A stretch of DNA of 6,409 nt from an uncultured Oscillospiraceae bacterium (GTDB lineage: Bacteria > Bacillota > Clostridia > Oscillospirales > Oscillospiraceae), in NCBI GenBank assembly GCA_910579485.1, contig CAJTVO010000158.1, forward strand, positions 1 to 6,409. The letters are read 5' to 3'. A model generated the notes under the pieces. It saw only the letters and a program-made list of their open reading frames with translations. It searched no databases and had not been told where the DNA came from. A program made the translations under genes and the position numbers. The first letter of the stretch is position 1; the number at the start of each line of letters is the position of its first letter. Shown in pieces: positions 5,216 through 6,409 of this stretch.

Positions 5216-5231
5216 TGCGGCGTCAGCCGCA
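5216..5231 (+). promoter_or_regulatory. Stem-loop near the 5' end of the GAPDH mRNA
   Basis: TGCGGC-GTCA-GCCGCA forms a six-pair stem with a four-base loop about 11 bases from the predicted start point and 15 bases before the ribosome site GGAGG (5246-5250). Its position suggests protection of the 5' end of the mRNA and not termination, as no U tract follows. Confidence 0.5.
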
Positions 5232-5260
5232 GGATATTATGAAACGGAGGACGAAATCAT

Positions 5261-6313
5261 ATGGCGAAAGTAAGAGTAGGCGTAGCAGGGTACGGTACCA
5301 TCGGCCAACGTCTGGCGGACGGCGTAGCCATGCAGGGGGACATGGAGCTGGTAGGCATTGCGGATCTGGCTCCCACCCTGGCCATCCGTGCCCTGCGGGA
5401 GAACGACATGATCGGGGCCAACAACGTTAAGTACGACCTGTACCTGGTGGGCGGCGCAGACAAGGCGAAGTTTGACGCCATGGACATCCCTGTGGCCGGT
5501 TCCTTTGAGGACCTGTGCGGCAAGGTGGACATCATGCTGGACTCCTCCCCCGGAGGCGTGGGCGCGAAGAACAAGGAGATCTATGAGAAGATGGGTGTGA
5601 AAGCCATCTTCCAGGGCGGCGAGAAAAACTCCGTGGCGGACGTGTTTTTCCATGGCTATGCCAACTATGAGAAGGGCCTGGGTCAGAACTATCTGAAGCT
5701 GACCAGCTGCAATACTACCGGCCTTATCCGCACGGTGGACTGTCTGGACCGCGCCGTGGGCGTGGAGAAGGTGGCCATCACCATCATCCGCCGCGTGGCC
5801 GATCCCGGCGACTACCATCGCGGACTGACCAACGCTCTCCAGATTGACAAGGCTCCCAGCCATCAGGCGGTGGATTTGATGACCATCATGCCCCATGTGG
5901 AGGCCACCGGTATTCTGGTACATACTCCTGTGACCCATGGGCACATCATTACCGTTCTGGCCTCCGGCAAGGATGGGAAGAAGATCACCCGCGAGCAGGC
6001 CCTGGAGGCCTTCCGGGCCCATCCCCGTATTCGGACCGTCACCATCGACGAGGGCTTCCTGGGGAATGCCAGTTTGTTTAAGTACGCCCGTGACCTGGGC
6101 AACCGCCGGGGCGACATGTATGAGATCGGCCTCTGGGAGGACAGCATCGTGGAGAGCGGGAACGATATCATGTATGCGATCAATATCCCCCAGGAGAGCG
6201 TGACGATTCCCGAGACGATGGATGCTATTCGGGCGGCGATGGAGATGCAGCCCACTCGGGAGACTGGTACGGCGGAGACGAACAAGTACCTGCGTATCGG
6301 CCGGTTTAAGTAA
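5261..6313 (+). CDS. gap: Archaeal-type (type II) glyceraldehyde-3-phosphate dehydrogenase
   Basis: A 350-residue cytosolic enzyme that should oxidise glyceraldehyde 3-phosphate with phosphate to 1,3-bisphosphoglycerate, using NAD(P)+. It matches the archaeal type II family, not the usual bacterial GAPDH. Seen are the Rossmann loop GYGTIGQRLAD (10-20), the block GVGAKNKEIYEKMGVKAIF (99-117) followed by QGGEK, the catalytic cysteine C150 in SCNTTGLIRT, paired arginines R177-R178 (IIRRVADPGD) for phosphate, and THGHII with H226, the likely catalytic histidine. About ten extra residues (near 45-56) precede the YDLYL motif compared with the archaeal form I recall. The second strand ends in D35, where archaeal enzymes usually have Lys-Thr for NADP, hinting at NAD use. 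GGAGG lies ten bases before the ATG. The gene diverges from the deoR-type regulator, probably its repressor, and is followed by hairpins, so it seems monocistronic. Confidence 0.92.
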   Translation: MAKVRVGVAGYGTIGQRLADGVAMQGDMELVGIADLAPTLAIRALRENDMIGANNVKYDLYLVGGADKAKFDAMDIPVAGSFEDLCGKVDIMLDSSPGGVGAKNKEIYEKMGVKAIFQGGEKNSVADVFFHGYANYEKGLGQNYLKLTSCNTTGLIRTVDCLDRAVGVEKVAITIIRRVADPGDYHRGLTNALQIDKAPSHQAVDLMTIMPHVEATGILVHTPVTHGHIITVLASGKDGKKITREQALEAFRAHPRIRTVTIDEGFLGNASLFKYARDLGNRRGDMYEIGLWEDSIVESGNDIMYAINIPQESVTIPETMDAIRAAMEMQPTRETGTAETNKYLRIGRFK

Positions 6314-6332
6314 GCGGCCCCTGCGGGGCCGC
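6314..6332. repeat. GC hairpin just past the GAPDH stop
   Basis: GCGGCCCC-TGC-GGGGCCGC is a perfect eight-pair stem with a three-base loop starting at the base after the stop codon. No U tract follows, so on its own it is more likely a 3'-end stabiliser or part of a repeated element than a terminator. Confidence 0.6.
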
Positions 6333-6351
6333 GCCGGCTTCGCTTCTCGTC

Positions 6352-6396
6352 GGAGGCCCGGGGGCTTCTCGCCCCCGGACTCCTCGGGTACTTTTT
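6352..6396 (+). terminator. Probable terminator of the GAPDH gene
   Basis: CCGGGGGC (6358-6365), loop TTCTC and GCCCCCGG (6371-6378) form an eight-pair stem that can be lengthened by GAGG/CCTC pairing (6353-6356 with 6382-6385) across an internal loop. TTTTT at 6392-6396 follows after about six bases, farther than ideal, so efficiency is uncertain. Confidence 0.55.
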
Positions 6397-6409
6397 GTGT
6401 GAACAAAAA
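6392..6409. repeat. Inverted repeat at the window edge
   Basis: TTTTTGT-GTGA-ACAAAAA is a perfect seven-base inverted repeat with a four-base loop; it is cut by the window end and may be longer. Together with the two GC hairpins before it, it looks like part of a repeated intergenic element or a two-way terminator for a gene beyond the edge. Confidence 0.45.

Noticed and set aside
5237..6406. Minus-strand open frame of 389 codons opposite GAPDH
   Set aside because: It is antisense to an unmistakable enzyme gene; its sequence is low in family-like motifs and it has no promoter or ribosome site of note.

Overview
The window looks like a chromosomal stretch of a high-GC gut-type Clostridium relative, most plausibly in the Oscillospiraceae (Flavonifractor/Lawsonibacter/Oscillibacter-like). 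This is inferred from GC-rich genes with strong AGGAGG-type ribosome sites and consensus SigA promoters, from AzlCD, low-molecular-weight phosphatase and DeoR proteins of Firmicute style, and from an archaeal-type (type II) GAPDH. No marker gene fixes the species.

Layout. Positions 1-294 are an AT-rich stretch leading to a small 66-residue unknown protein (295-495, +). A minus-strand operon meets it almost stop to stop: azlC (1881-2606), azlD (1579-1884) and a two-domain isochorismatase-like/GNAT fusion protein (500-1564). Its likely terminator lies inside the first codons of the 66-residue gene. A 187-base divergent region (2607-2793) holds two good promoters and a perfect 14-bp palindrome. 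It separates azlC from a low-molecular-weight protein tyrosine phosphatase gene (2794-3246, +).

A second minus-strand operon runs deoR-type regulator (4270-5028), PHP-domain phosphoesterase (3571-4251), then a 39-residue hydrophobic microprotein (3394-3513), and ends at a long hairpin terminator (3320-3368). Across a second divergent promoter region (5029-5260) lies a plus-strand gene for an archaeal-type glyceraldehyde-3-phosphate dehydrogenase (5261-6313). GC-rich hairpins and an inverted repeat follow it and run to the window edge.

How the genes may work together (inference). The DeoR regulator is well placed to control both its own operon and the divergent GAPDH gene, much as CggR controls gapA in Bacillus, although CggR belongs to another family. 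The PHP protein may act on a phosphorylated metabolite. AzlCD should export branched-chain or related amino acids. The co-transcribed fusion enzyme joins a cysteine hydrolase to an acetyltransferase resembling the arylalkylamine N-acetyltransferases, so it may act on an amine or amide linked to that transport. The most novel-looking items are this fusion, the microprotein with its start codon inside an inverted repeat, and the GAPDH/DeoR/PHP arrangement.
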